From Sulfuritalea sp. (GTDB lineage: Bacteria; Pseudomonadota; Gammaproteobacteria; Burkholderiales; Rhodocyclaceae): a stretch of 54,679 bases of DNA. A program made the translations under genes and the position numbers. Shown here piece by piece: positions 38,487 to 46,426 of the stretch. Under the pieces are notes generated by a model, which saw nothing but the letters and a program-made list of their open reading frames with translations, did not search any database and had not been told where the DNA came from. How positions within the stretch are numbered: position 1 is the stretch's first letter; each line of letters starts with the position of its first letter. The stretch is from contig JAUSCI010000029.1 of assembly GCA_030651305.1 (NCBI GenBank), positions 1 to 54,679 on the forward strand, in the 5' to 3' direction.

Positions 38487-39218
38487 TTAGACTTCCAGCC
38501 ATTCCTTGCGGATGGCTTCGTTGTTCTTGAGATCGGCCGGCGTGCCTTCGAAAACGATGTGGCCGTGGCCCATGAGGTAGAGGCGCTCGGAGATGTCGAG
38601 CGCGATCGCCAGCTTCTGTTCGATCAGCAGGATCGAGATGCCGCGCTTCCTGATTTCCTGCAGGAAAGTTCCGACCTGCTCGACAATCTTCGGCGCCAGG
38701 CCCTCGGTTGGTTCGTCGATCATGATCAGGTCCGGGTCGCCCATCAGCGTGCGGCACAGCGTCAGCATCTGCTGCTCGCCGCCGGAGAGCACGCCGCCGG
38801 GCGTGTTGTCGCGTTCCTTGAGGCGCGGGAAGAGGGCGTACATGTCGTCGATATGCCAGCGTCCCGCACCCCGCGCATGTGCGCGCGGGTCCTTGACGCC
38901 CAGCATCAGATTCTGCCTCACCGTCAGGTCGGGAAAAATCGAGCGATCTTCCGGCACATAGCCGACGCCAAGGCGGGCGATTTCGTAGGCCTTCATGCCG
39001 AGGACGTCGCGGCCCTTGAAGCGGATGGCGCCGCGCGCCACGACCTGGCCCATCACCGCCTTGGCGGTGGTCGAGCGGCCGACGCCGTTGCGGCCCAGCA
39101 GACAGACGATCTCGCCGGGATTGACATGCAGATTGACGCCATGCAGGACATGGCTCTTGCCATAGTAGGCATGGAGGTCGTTGACCTGCAGCACGGGCGT
39201 GGACACGGTCTTACTCAT
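38487..39218 (-). CDS. livF: Branched-chain amino-acid-type ABC transporter ATPase LivF
   Basis: 243 residues. Walker B LIMIDEPTEGLAP, signature LSGGEQQ and the LivF-type GYVPEDRSIFPDLTVRQNL are present. The Walker A reads GRNGVGRSTT: Lys of GKS/T is replaced by Arg. ATG 39218 overlaps the livG stop; ATG 39224 is an alternative. It sits with livG, M, H and K. The substrate class is branched-chain amino acids or a carboxylic acid; the catabolic neighbours favour an organic acid. Confidence 0.92.
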   Translation of the reverse strand: MSKTVSTPVLQVNDLHAYYGKSHVLHGVNLHVNPGEIVCLLGRNGVGRSTTAKAVMGQVVARGAIRFKGRDVLGMKAYEIARLGVGYVPEDRSIFPDLTVRQNLMLGVKDPRAHARGAGRWHIDDMYALFPRLKERDNTPGGVLSGGEQQMLTLCRTLMGDPDLIMIDEPTEGLAPKIVEQVGTFLQEIRKRGISILLIEQKLAIALDISERLYLMGHGHIVFEGTPADLKNNEAIRKEWLEV

Positions 39219-39981
39219 GCCCATGTCCCGCATGCGTTCCGGTTCCCAGGTAGGCTTCCTGCACGGCGGCATTGCAGCGAATCGCAGCTGGCGCGTCGGT
39301 GGCGATGATCTGGCCGTAGACCAGTACCGAAACGCGATCGGCCAAGCCGAACACTACGCCCATGTCGTGCTCGACCATGACCAGCGTCTTGCCTTCGGTG
39401 ACGCGGCGGATCAGCGCTACGGCGTCGTCGGTTTCCGAACGGCTCATGCCGGCAGTGGGTTCGTCGAGCAGGATCACGTCGGCGCCGCTGGCAATGGTGA
39501 TGCCGATTTCCAGCGCACGCTGTTCGGCGTAGGAGAGGATGCCGGCCGGGGTATCGCGGCGGCTTGTCAGGCCGATGTCTTCCATCACGGCATCGGCGCG
39601 CAGACGCGCATCCTTGAGTCCTGCCAAGCGGTGCCAGAACGAGTAGCGGTAACCCAGCGACCACAGCACGGCGCAGCGCAAGTTCTCGAACACTGACAGA
39701 TTGTGGAAGATATTGGTGATCTGGAAACTGCGCGACAGCCCCTTGCGATTGATCTCGAAGGGCTTGAGACCGATCACGTTCTCGCCCTTTAGTTCGATGA
39801 TGCCTGAAGTCACCGGCAGACGGGCGCTGATCAGGTGGAACAGGGTCGATTTGCCGGCGCCGTTGGGGCCGATGATGGCGTGGCGTTCGCCGCGATGGAT
39901 GTCGAGATCGACGCCGCGAATGATTTCGCTGACGCCGAAATTCTTCTTGAGTCCCTGCATGCGGATCGCCGGAGCTGTCAT
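39211..39981 (-). CDS. livG: Branched-chain amino-acid-type ABC transporter ATPase LivG
   Basis: 256 residues with intact Walker A GPNGAGKST, signature LSYAEQR (a LivG variant of LSGGQ) and Walker B VILLDEPTAGMS, with VEHDMGVVFGLADRV. It pairs with LivF. It overlaps livM (start 39981, livM stop 39978) by 4 bases. The H-loop is intact. Confidence 0.94.
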   Translation of the reverse strand: MTAPAIRMQGLKKNFGVSEIIRGVDLDIHRGERHAIIGPNGAGKSTLFHLISARLPVTSGIIELKGENVIGLKPFEINRKGLSRSFQITNIFHNLSVFENLRCAVLWSLGYRYSFWHRLAGLKDARLRADAVMEDIGLTSRRDTPAGILSYAEQRALEIGITIASGADVILLDEPTAGMSRSETDDAVALIRRVTEGKTLVMVEHDMGVVFGLADRVSVLVYGQIIATDAPAAIRCNAAVQEAYLGTGTHAGHGHE

Positions 39982-41249
39982 GACTTATCTCCGTGCAGCG
40001 TCGACAGAGCGGAATTCCAGGCGACGCCGGTGCGGCCGCCGATCCAGCGTGTCAGCAGCACGCCGGCCGCCGTGGTGGCCAGCGCAATGGCCCAGGGTTC
40101 CATGCTGGCGAGTTGCAACTGCATGCCCATCACCCGCGTCGCCGTGTCGCCAGCGCCGACTCCTTCACCGGCCAGCAGGGCGTAACTCATTTCAATCAGG
40201 CCGACCAGGCCGGCCATCAGCACCAGTATCGGTACCGTGGCGGCAAGGTAATGCGGCACCATGCGGCCGAACAATCCGGCCTGCCACAGGTTGCGCTGCA
40301 TGGCGATGACGCTGGCAATGCCGCCCGGCGCCATCAGCACCATGAACAGGAAGAACAGGCCGAAATACAGCAGCCAGGCATGGGTCATGCCGCCGATCAC
40401 GATCTGCATCACGCTGACCAGTATGGCGCCGATGATCGGCCCGTAGAAGAAGCCGATGCCGCCGACGAAGGTCATCAGCAGCACCACGCCCGAGGTATGC
40501 GCATTGAGCGTTTCGGCAGTGACGATTTCGTAGTTGAGTGCCGTGAGGCCGCCGGCAATGCCGGCAAAGAAGCCGGAGAGAATCAGCATCAGGTAGCGCA
40601 CGCGCTGCGTGTCGTAGCCGACGAATTCGGCGCGTTCCGGATTGTCGCGCACTGCGTTGGCCATGCGCCCCAGTGGTGTTTGGGTCAGGGCGAACATGGC
40701 GATCGTGGCGACAAACGCCCAGGCCACGATCAGGCCGTACATCTCGACTTGCGGACCCCAGGTGAAGCCGAGCAGACTTCCCTTGCCGACCACGCGGTTG
40801 CCCGAGATGCCGCCTTCGCCGCCGAAGAATCCGGGGAACATCAACGCGCAGGCGGCGACCAGTTCGCCGATGCCGAGCGAGATCATGGCGAAGGTGGTGC
40901 CGGCCTTTTTCGTCGTCACCCAGCCGAGCACGACGCCGGCAAGCAAGCCGGCCAGACCACCGACCAGCGGCAGCAGGGCCACCACCAGCGGGCTGCCATC
41001 CTTGCCGATCATGTTCAGCGTGTGCATGGTGATGAAAGCGCCCATGCCGTAATACACGGCATGACCGAAGGAAAGCAGGCCGGTCTGGCCGAGCAGCATG
41101 TTGTAGGACAGCGCGAAAACCACCATGATGCCGATCTGGCACAGCAGGGAGAGCATGAATCCGCTCTTGAGCACCAGCGGCAGCGCTACGGCCAGGGCCA
41201 GGCAGGCTCCCCAAAGCAGCAGCCGGCCTCGGGAAAAAACGAAACTCAT
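39978..41249 (-). CDS. livM: Branched-chain amino-acid-type ABC transporter permease LivM
   Basis: 423 residues from ATG 41249 (MSFVFSRGRLLLWG). It has about 8-10 membrane helices, and the EAA-like loop GRMANAVRDNPERAEFVGYD. A longer frame reaching 41354 exists but its first 35 residues are a Pro/Gly-rich translation of a GC hairpin, so I place the start at 41249. The C-terminal GVGAGDTATRVM comes from a copy of the dispersed repeat. Confidence 0.92.
   Translation of the reverse strand: MSFVFSRGRLLLWGACLALAVALPLVLKSGFMLSLLCQIGIMVVFALSYNMLLGQTGLLSFGHAVYYGMGAFITMHTLNMIGKDGSPLVVALLPLVGGLAGLLAGVVLGWVTTKKAGTTFAMISLGIGELVAACALMFPGFFGGEGGISGNRVVGKGSLLGFTWGPQVEMYGLIVAWAFVATIAMFALTQTPLGRMANAVRDNPERAEFVGYDTQRVRYLMLILSGFFAGIAGGLTALNYEIVTAETLNAHTSGVVLLMTFVGGIGFFYGPIIGAILVSVMQIVIGGMTHAWLLYFGLFFLFMVLMAPGGIASVIAMQRNLWQAGLFGRMVPHYLAATVPILVLMAGLVGLIEMSYALLAGEGVGAGDTATRVMGMQLQLASMEPWAIALATTAAGVLLTRWIGGRTGVAWNSALSTLHGDKS
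40140..40161 (-). repeat. Dispersed 22-bp repeat, copy 4 (within livM)
   Basis: Matches the consensus on the minus strand with one mismatch. It encodes VGAGDTA in livM. In-frame chance agreement cannot be excluded for this copy. Confidence 0.35.
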
Positions 41250-41264
41250 GAGCCCACCCCCCGG

Positions 41265-41285
41265 CCCCCGCCCCGTGGGCGGGGG
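41265..41285. repeat. GC-rich hairpin between livH and livM
   Basis: CCCCCGCCC (41265-41273), loop CGT, GGGCGGGGG (41277-41285): a perfect 9-bp stem. It falls inside the 115-base gap before livM. No T-run follows, so it is not a typical terminator. Confidence 0.65.
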
Positions 41286-41364
41286 TGACTGAGGTTCGGC
41301 TGCTTGCGCAGCCTCCATGTTGTTGGCTTGCGCCGGCTTGGGGCGGCCCTGCACACGGCGCTGT

Positions 41365-42303
41365 TCACGATTCGCGCGCCCCCATCAGGCCGCGCGGGCG
41401 GAAGATCAGTATGGCGACCATCAGCATGTAGGGCAGCACCGGCGCCAGTTGGGTAATGGTCAGGCGCGCCACCTGCGAACCCTCGGGTAGAACTATGCCG
41501 ATCAGGGCGAAAACGTCAGTGACCGAAATCGTCAGTCCCACCGAGAAGGTCTGGATGCAGCCGATCAGCAGCGAGGCGACGAAGGCGCCGCCCAGCGAGC
41601 CGAGGCCGCCGACGACGACGACGACGAAGACAATGCTGCCAACGGCGGCCGCCATGCCCGGTTCGGTAATGAAGGCATTGCCGCCGATGACTCCGGCCAG
41701 TCCCGCCAGCGCCGTACCGCCGCCGAAGACCAGCATGAAGATGCGCGGCACGTTGTGGCCGAGGGCTTCGACCATGTCGGGCTTGGTCAGCGCGGCCTGG
41801 ATGATGAGCCCGATGCGGGTGCGCGTCAGCAGCGCATAGAGGGCGACCAGCATGCCGACCGAGATCAGCATCATGAAGCCTTTGTAGATCGGGAAATCGG
41901 TATCGAAGAGGGTGAACAACGTGCCGTCGAGTTCCGCGGGAATCCGGTAGTCGACCGCAACATTGCCCCAGATCAGGTGCACGATTTCCTCAACCAGGAA
42001 GGCCAGGCCGAAGGTGAATAGCAGTTCGGCGACATGGCCGAAGCGGTGCGCGCGACGCAAACCGTAACGCTCGATCAGCGCGCCGACGACGCCGACCATC
42101 AGTGGCGCCACCAGCAGGCCCGGCCAGAAGCCGACCCAGGTGCTGATCTGGTAGGCGAAGTAGGCGCCGAGCATGTAGAAACTGGCATGGGCAAAATTGA
42201 GGATGCCCATCATGCTGAAAATCAGCGTCAGGCCGCTGGAAAGCATGAACAGCAGCAGGCCGTAGGTAATGCCGTTCAGCAGCGAAATGACGACAAACTC
42301 CAC
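41365..42303 (-). CDS. livH: Branched-chain amino-acid-type ABC transporter permease LivH
   Basis: 312 residues, about 8 hydrophobic segments, starting MEFVVISLLNGITYGLLLFM. It contains MGILNFAHASFYMLGAY and GGLGSLGGAFVASLLIG, the LivH signatures. It lies between livK and livM, with the operon's leading livK 94 bases upstream. Confidence 0.94.
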   Translation of the reverse strand: MEFVVISLLNGITYGLLLFMLSSGLTLIFSMMGILNFAHASFYMLGAYFAYQISTWVGFWPGLLVAPLMVGVVGALIERYGLRRAHRFGHVAELLFTFGLAFLVEEIVHLIWGNVAVDYRIPAELDGTLFTLFDTDFPIYKGFMMLISVGMLVALYALLTRTRIGLIIQAALTKPDMVEALGHNVPRIFMLVFGGGTALAGLAGVIGGNAFITEPGMAAAVGSIVFVVVVVGGLGSLGGAFVASLLIGCIQTFSVGLTISVTDVFALIGIVLPEGSQVARLTITQLAPVLPYMLMVAILIFRPRGLMGARES

Positions 42304-42397
42304 TGGACCTCCTGGGCTGATGCAGTCTTTGGAAAATCGAAATCCGGGGGCAGGGCGTGGCCCGTCCCCGGAGTGCTAGCTCAAACGAAAGCCTCGC

Positions 42398-43636
42398 TTA
42401 CGGCCGTTCCATGATGCAGGACGTCGGCATTTGCGAATCGCGCTGCGAGATCGCGGCCAGGGTCTTCCAGCCAAATCCGGTGCCTTCGGAATCATGCTTG
42501 ACCGTCTTGCCGTCTTTCTTGGTGAAGATCGAGATATACAAGGGCTGCATGGCCTGATGGTCGCTCTTGCGCATCCAGACCTCGCCGGTGTCGTTCTGGA
42601 AGCGCAGGTCTTCCAGCGCCAGGGCCACGGCCTTGGGATCGGTCGACTTGGCGGTGTTCATCGCCTGCGCCACCATCTGCACCATATTGTTGACGCGCAG
42701 GTAGTAGAAGTAGATGCCGGGATACTTCTTGTTGAAATCGGCTTCGAATTTCTCGGTCGTCTTGGTCGGTACGTTCGAATGCCATTCGGTGAGCTGCAGC
42801 ACCTTGCCTTCGCCCGATGCGCCCAATGCCGTTGGCGTACCCAGTCCACCCGCGTAGTAGGTGAAGAAGCGCGCCTTGAGGCCCGCATCCTTGGCCGCCT
42901 TGACCAGCAGCGACAGGTCGTTGCCCCAGTTGCCGGTCATTACCGTGTCGGCGCCGGAGGCCTTGATTTTGGCGATGTAGGGAGCGAAATCCTTGACGCG
43001 GCCGATCGGGTGCAGGTCCTCGCCGACGATCTTGATGTCCTTGCGCTTCTTGGCCAGCATTTCCTTGGTGTATTTCGCCACCTGGTGGCCGTGGGCATAG
43101 TCCTGGCCGATGATGAAGACTTTCTTGATCTTCTTGTCCTTCTCCATGAAGTTGCTGATCGCTTCCATCTTCATTTCGGTATTGGCGTCGAAGCGGAAAT
43201 GCCAGAAGCTGCACTTCTCGTTGGTCAGCGTCGGATCGACCGCCGCGTAGTTGAAGAACAGCACGGTCTTGTCCGGGTTGCGCGCGTTCCACTTGTTGAC
43301 CGCGTCGATCAGCGAATGGGCGGCGCCGGAACCATTGCCCAGGGTGACGAAGCGGAAGCCCTGGTCGATCGCCGCCTTGAGTTGGAGCTGGGTTTCCTGC
43401 GGGCTGCCCTTGTTGTCGAAGCCGGTGAACTCAAGCTTCTGGCCCATGATGCCGCCCTTCTGGTTGACCAGGATTTCGGCGGCTTCCTTGAAGCCCTTGA
43501 GACCGGCGTCGCCGACGTTGGCGAAGGGCCCGGAAAGCGGGTCGATGTAGGCGATCTTGACCTGGGCGAAGGCGCTGCCGCCGATCAATAGGGTGCTCGC
43601 GGCAAGGGCGAGGTGCTGGATAAGCTTGTTCTTCAT
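42398..43636 (-). CDS. livK: LIV-type ABC transporter periplasmic substrate-binding protein
   Basis: 412 residues with a signal peptide (MKNKLIQHLALAASTLLIGGSAFA) and a type I periplasmic-binding fold starting VKIAYIDPLSGPFANVGDAG. It should capture the substrate of the LivHMGF system. The length is somewhat larger than E. coli LivK (about 370). The substrate is unknown: these proteins bind branched-chain amino acids, aromatic acids or short carboxylates. First gene of the leftward cluster. Confidence 0.9.
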   Translation of the reverse strand: MKNKLIQHLALAASTLLIGGSAFAQVKIAYIDPLSGPFANVGDAGLKGFKEAAEILVNQKGGIMGQKLEFTGFDNKGSPQETQLQLKAAIDQGFRFVTLGNGSGAAHSLIDAVNKWNARNPDKTVLFFNYAAVDPTLTNEKCSFWHFRFDANTEMKMEAISNFMEKDKKIKKVFIIGQDYAHGHQVAKYTKEMLAKKRKDIKIVGEDLHPIGRVKDFAPYIAKIKASGADTVMTGNWGNDLSLLVKAAKDAGLKARFFTYYAGGLGTPTALGASGEGKVLQLTEWHSNVPTKTTEKFEADFNKKYPGIYFYYLRVNNMVQMVAQAMNTAKSTDPKAVALALEDLRFQNDTGEVWMRKSDHQAMQPLYISIFTKKDGKTVKHDSEGTGFGWKTLAAISQRDSQMPTSCIMERP

Positions 43637-43695
43637 GGGTGTCTTCTCCTGTTAGTAATCCGGTCCGGGCTGGAAGCTGGCGGCTGAATCTCGTA

Positions 43696-43712
43696 GTTCC
43701 ACATAGCGGAAC
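43696..43712. promoter_or_regulatory. Palindromic operator candidate (IclR-type) upstream of livK
   Basis: GTTCC-ACATAGC-GGAAC, 5-bp arms separated by 7 bases, 60 bases upstream of livK. The GTTCC/GGAAC arms resemble sites of IclR-family regulators. A partial half-site (ATAGTTCT) follows. No regulator gene is encoded in the window nearby. Confidence 0.4.
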
Positions 43713-43965
43713 ATAGTTCTGTAATACACGAACGATGATACTGATTGTGCCGTGGGCTGTAAACGATTTTTTTGAGCCGTAAATCGCCCCTGTAGGCAGT
43801 CATGGCACTCTCAAGCGGGCGCCGAGGCGCCGCGGTCAGTAAAGCCGGGGATTGGCTGGTCCTCGGCATACCAGATGAAATGCTGCACTGCGGAATGACA
43901 AGTCTTGTTTCGCGGGCCCACAGCGGTTATCGGCCTTTAGCCTTCTTCGCGGTCGGGAAAACGGG

Positions 43966-44097
43966 AAAAGGGGCCAGGCTCGAATTATGAATAAAAGAGA
44001 AAAGGGGCCAGGCTCGAATTATGAATCGTAGGTGCCGACATAGTCGCCCGGTGCAGAGACGGTGTGGAGAAAAGAGAAAAGGGGCCAGGCTCGAATT
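43966..44097 (+). repeat. Three direct copies of the RAYT-associated repeat
   Basis: Copies at 43966-43992, 44000-44026 and 44077-44097 share AAAA followed by GGGGCCAGGCTCGAATT. The first two also share ATGAAT after it. The 43713-43965 stretch to the left shows nothing recognisable. Confidence 0.85.
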
Positions 44098-44178
44098 GTT
44101 TTCCGCCGCCCCAACCGACCCCGCCGCCAGCAGTACCGCCAGTGCGGCGCCGCACCGCCGTGCATCCGAATTTCGCAT
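44098..44178 (-). pseudogene. Remnant of an exported protein, signal peptide only
   Basis: From ATG 44178 with GGGAGA 7-8 bases before it, the frame encodes MRNSDARRCGAALAVLLAAG and SVGAAENN, a typical Sec signal peptide. After about 27 residues it runs into the repeat copy at 44077-44097. The mature part is lost. A 43-base fragment between copies 2 and 3 encodes APGDYVGTYDS in one frame and may be another piece of the same gene; that is inference. Confidence 0.5.
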
Positions 44179-44370
44179 TTCATTTCTCCCTGCGCCGTAT
44201 CGCCTGCGCCGACTTTCACAATTCCATTCGCATGGCGAACCCTACTGGCATTCGGTGGGTCCGCCAATGCGGCCAAGGCCGGACGCCGCCGTTCCGCCGG
44301 TGCCGGGTTTTTCCCTTCGGAACAATTCGCCAAATGCGGGTGTCACTGCCTTGATTTGAAGTCGCCGGGC

Positions 44371-45102
44371 TTATAGTTTCATCGCCAGTTGTTCCTGCGA
44401 TCCCGTCTGCTCTGTCGCCGGCTTTCTTGGCCGACCGCGAGGTTTGGCTTCGCGACGCTGACCGGTCGCTCGTTCGATGTTGTTGAGAAACCGGGAATTC
44501 CCCAGCGGTTGCCCCTGATCCAGCGCCATGCGGATATCGCCTATTGCGTCGGCATCGAGTTCCGGGCGGAATAGCGCCCGGTAGGCCGCCAGCCGGGCGG
44601 CCTCAGTCCGCCCCAGGCCGACATACACTTCATGCGGCGTCAGCAAGGCGTCGGCTTGCCCCAGCCCATTTGCGCGATAGCTGCTCCAGCGATAGTGGGC
44701 GGGATCATCCACCATCGCGGCGCGTACCGGGTTGAGTTCGATATAGCGCTGGCATAGCAGCAGGTAGGCGTCCGCTTGCACCAGCGACGACTTGTAGCGG
44801 CTGTCCCACAAGGTGCCGGTGCGGCGGTAGGTCTTGTTGATGTATTGCACGTAGCGCCGGCCCAGCGATATCACAAGCTGCGAGACGGCTTCGGGTGCGG
44901 GCGGCGTCAGCAGCAGATGCACATGGTTGGTCATCTGCACATAGGCGTGCAGCCGGCAACCGCTGCTTTTGAGTGCTTCACCGAGCCAATGGCGATAGGC
45001 GTGGTAGTCGTCCTCGCCGAAGAAGCAGGCCTCGCGGTTGTGTCCGCGCTGGACGATGTGCAGCGGTATGTCGGCGAGATGGATGCGGGGACGGCGGGGC
45101 AT
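44371..45102 (-). CDS. REP-associated tyrosine transposase (RAYT, Y1_Tnp family)
   Basis: 243 residues of the IS200/REP-associated transposase type: MPRRPRIHLADIPLHIVQRG, the HUH motif in MTNHVHLLLTP, the catalytic-Tyr region LGRRYVQYINKTYRRTGTLW and RYIELNPVRAAMV. Single-gene, no IS200 partner and no inverted-repeat IS ends, but flanked by copies of one short repeat, three on its 3' side and one inverted on its 5' side. The start ATG 45102 follows TACACT, a possible -10. It may mobilise or copy the repeats. A longer frame reading into rbgA was rejected. Confidence 0.93.
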   Translation of the reverse strand: MPRRPRIHLADIPLHIVQRGHNREACFFGEDDYHAYRHWLGEALKSSGCRLHAYVQMTNHVHLLLTPPAPEAVSQLVISLGRRYVQYINKTYRRTGTLWDSRYKSSLVQADAYLLLCQRYIELNPVRAAMVDDPAHYRWSSYRANGLGQADALLTPHEVYVGLGRTEAARLAAYRALFRPELDADAIGDIRMALDQGQPLGNSRFLNNIERATGQRREAKPRGRPRKPATEQTGSQEQLAMKL

Positions 45103-45125
45103 GGCGGGGAGTGTAGCAGGTCGAT

Positions 45126-46031
45126 TTAATTCGAGCCTGGCCCCTTTTCCGTTTCCGCGGACGCCTCCGTCGCCAGCATCGCGGCGCGGCTGTCGGGAGT
45201 TTCCAGGCTGATGCGGCCGAGCTTTCCGTCGCGATAATCGGTGAGCAGGATCATCCCCGCCTTTTCCAGATCCAGTTCGCCGCCGCGACGGCCCTTGATG
45301 ATGCAGGCGCGCTTTTTCGCCACCGCCTCGACCGCGCCGACGCCGTCCATGCCGTCGATGTCGATGCCATAACGCCCGGCGAGCATCGCCGGGTAACGTT
45401 GCAGCAGAAGTCCGGCGAGGAAGATCGCTACCTCCGAATCGATCACCGCATTGCGGCCGATGGCATGGCTGGCGGCCAGCATGAAACCGTCGCTGTCGTG
45501 TTTGATCTTCGGCCACATCAGCCCCGGTGTGTCGGTGATGCTCATCGTCGGACCGAGGTCGATGCACATCTGCGACTTGGTTACCGCCGGTTCGTCACCG
45601 ACCGCGGCTACGCGGCGCTTCAGCAGCGCATTCATCAGCGTTGATTTGCCGACGTTGGGAATGCCCATGATCAGCATGCGCAGCGGCTTGATGCCGTCGT
45701 TGCGATGGGGTGCCAGACCTTTGCACAGCGCCGGCACGCGCGCGGCCTCGCCCGGCTTCTTGCTCGAAATGGCCACCGCCTTGACGCCCGGCTGGCTGTT
45801 GTAGAAATCCAGCCAGGCCTGGGTCACCACCGGATCGGCGAGATCCGACTTGTTGAGCAGCTTGAGGCAGGGGCGCTGGCGGTGCAGGCGCAGCTCCCGG
45901 ATCATCGGGTTGCTGCTGGCCTCGGGCAGGCGCGCGTCGCAGACCTCGATCACCACGTCGGTCAGTGCCATGGTCTCGGCGGCCTTCTTGCGGGCCGAGG
46001 TCATGTGGCCGGGGAACCACTGTATGGTCAT
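45126..46031 (-). CDS. Ribosome biogenesis GTPase RbgA/YlqF-like
   Basis: 301 residues with a circularly permuted GTPase domain: the G4 motif NKSD (60-63) precedes the P-loop GIPNVGKST (123-131) and DTPG (167-170). N-terminal TIQWFPGHMTSARK is the YlqF hallmark. It assembles the 50S subunit in Bacillus; in Proteobacteria its role is less studied. The last residues EKGPGSN and the stop codon are encoded by the RAYT-associated repeat (inverted copy 45128-45148), so the C-terminus was replaced or extended by the repeat. Confidence 0.94.
   Translation of the reverse strand: MTIQWFPGHMTSARKKAAETMALTDVVIEVCDARLPEASSNPMIRELRLHRQRPCLKLLNKSDLADPVVTQAWLDFYNSQPGVKAVAISSKKPGEAARVPALCKGLAPHRNDGIKPLRMLIMGIPNVGKSTLMNALLKRRVAAVGDEPAVTKSQMCIDLGPTMSITDTPGLMWPKIKHDSDGFMLAASHAIGRNAVIDSEVAIFLAGLLLQRYPAMLAGRYGIDIDGMDGVGAVEAVAKKRACIIKGRRGGELDLEKAGMILLTDYRDGKLGRISLETPDSRAAMLATEASAETEKGPGSN
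45128..45148 (-). repeat. Inverted copy of the RAYT-associated repeat at the end of rbgA
   Basis: Complement of AAAA plus GGGGCCAGGCTCGAATT, on the 5' side of the transposase gene, in opposite orientation to the three copies at 43966-44097. It overlaps the 3' end of rbgA and provides its stop codon. Confidence 0.85.
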
Positions 46032-46054
46032 GGAATAATCGGTTCAGTCAAAAA

Positions 46055-46285
46055 TCAGCTTGCGGCAGCGGCGACGACGATGTGAACTTCTTCACCCGCG
46101 AGGTGCACCACCTGGCCCGCTCGCAGCTTGCGCCGGATACGGGTTTCGATCACTCCGTCCACGCTCGCCGCGCCATCGGCGATCATCGCCTTGGCCGCGC
46201 CACCGGAGGGCGCCAGACCGAGCAGTTTGAGGAGCACGTTCAGCTCGATGAATTCGCCCTGCAGTTGAAAATGGTGAATGGCCAA
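46055..46285 (-). CDS. S4-domain RNA-binding protein (YbcJ-like)
   Basis: 76 residues forming one S4 RNA-binding domain: FIELNVLLKLLGLAPSGGAAKAMIADGAASVDG and RIRRKLRAGQVV. Members such as E. coli YbcJ bind RNA; the partner is unknown. It is 23 bases upstream of rbgA in the same direction, so both may be co-transcribed. Confidence 0.87.
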   Translation of the reverse strand: MAIHHFQLQGEFIELNVLLKLLGLAPSGGAAKAMIADGAASVDGVIETRIRRKLRAGQVVHLAGEEVHIVVAAAAS

Positions 46286-46345
46286 GGAATCCTCCGGTGC
46301 CGCGGATTATAGTCGCCGCGGTCTTCCGGCCGCGGCAAGCCCAGG

Positions 46346-46367
46346 AGTCGGCGCTGGCGGGACGGCG
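46346..46367 (+). repeat. Dispersed 22-bp repeat, copy 5
   Basis: Consensus match in the 141-base gap between the divergent S4 and GFA genes. Confidence 0.6.
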
Positions 46368-46426
46368 CGCAGCGCATGAAACCGTTGGCGTTATGATGCC
46401 GTTTTCAATTCGAGGAGGCTCTTTCG

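Noticed and set aside
43802-43990. Short plus-strand open frame ending in a repeat copy
   Set aside because: No ribosome site, poor codon use and no recognisable similarity; the stop comes from the repeat.
43966-44097. Three similar repeats considered as a CRISPR array
   Set aside because: Spacing is uneven (7 and 50 bases), no cas genes are near and the fourth copy is inverted beside a RAYT gene.
44371-45567. Long 398-residue frame joining the RAYT to upstream sequence
   Set aside because: The first 155 residues are an antisense or off-frame reading of rbgA and the repeat; the transposase homology begins at 45102.
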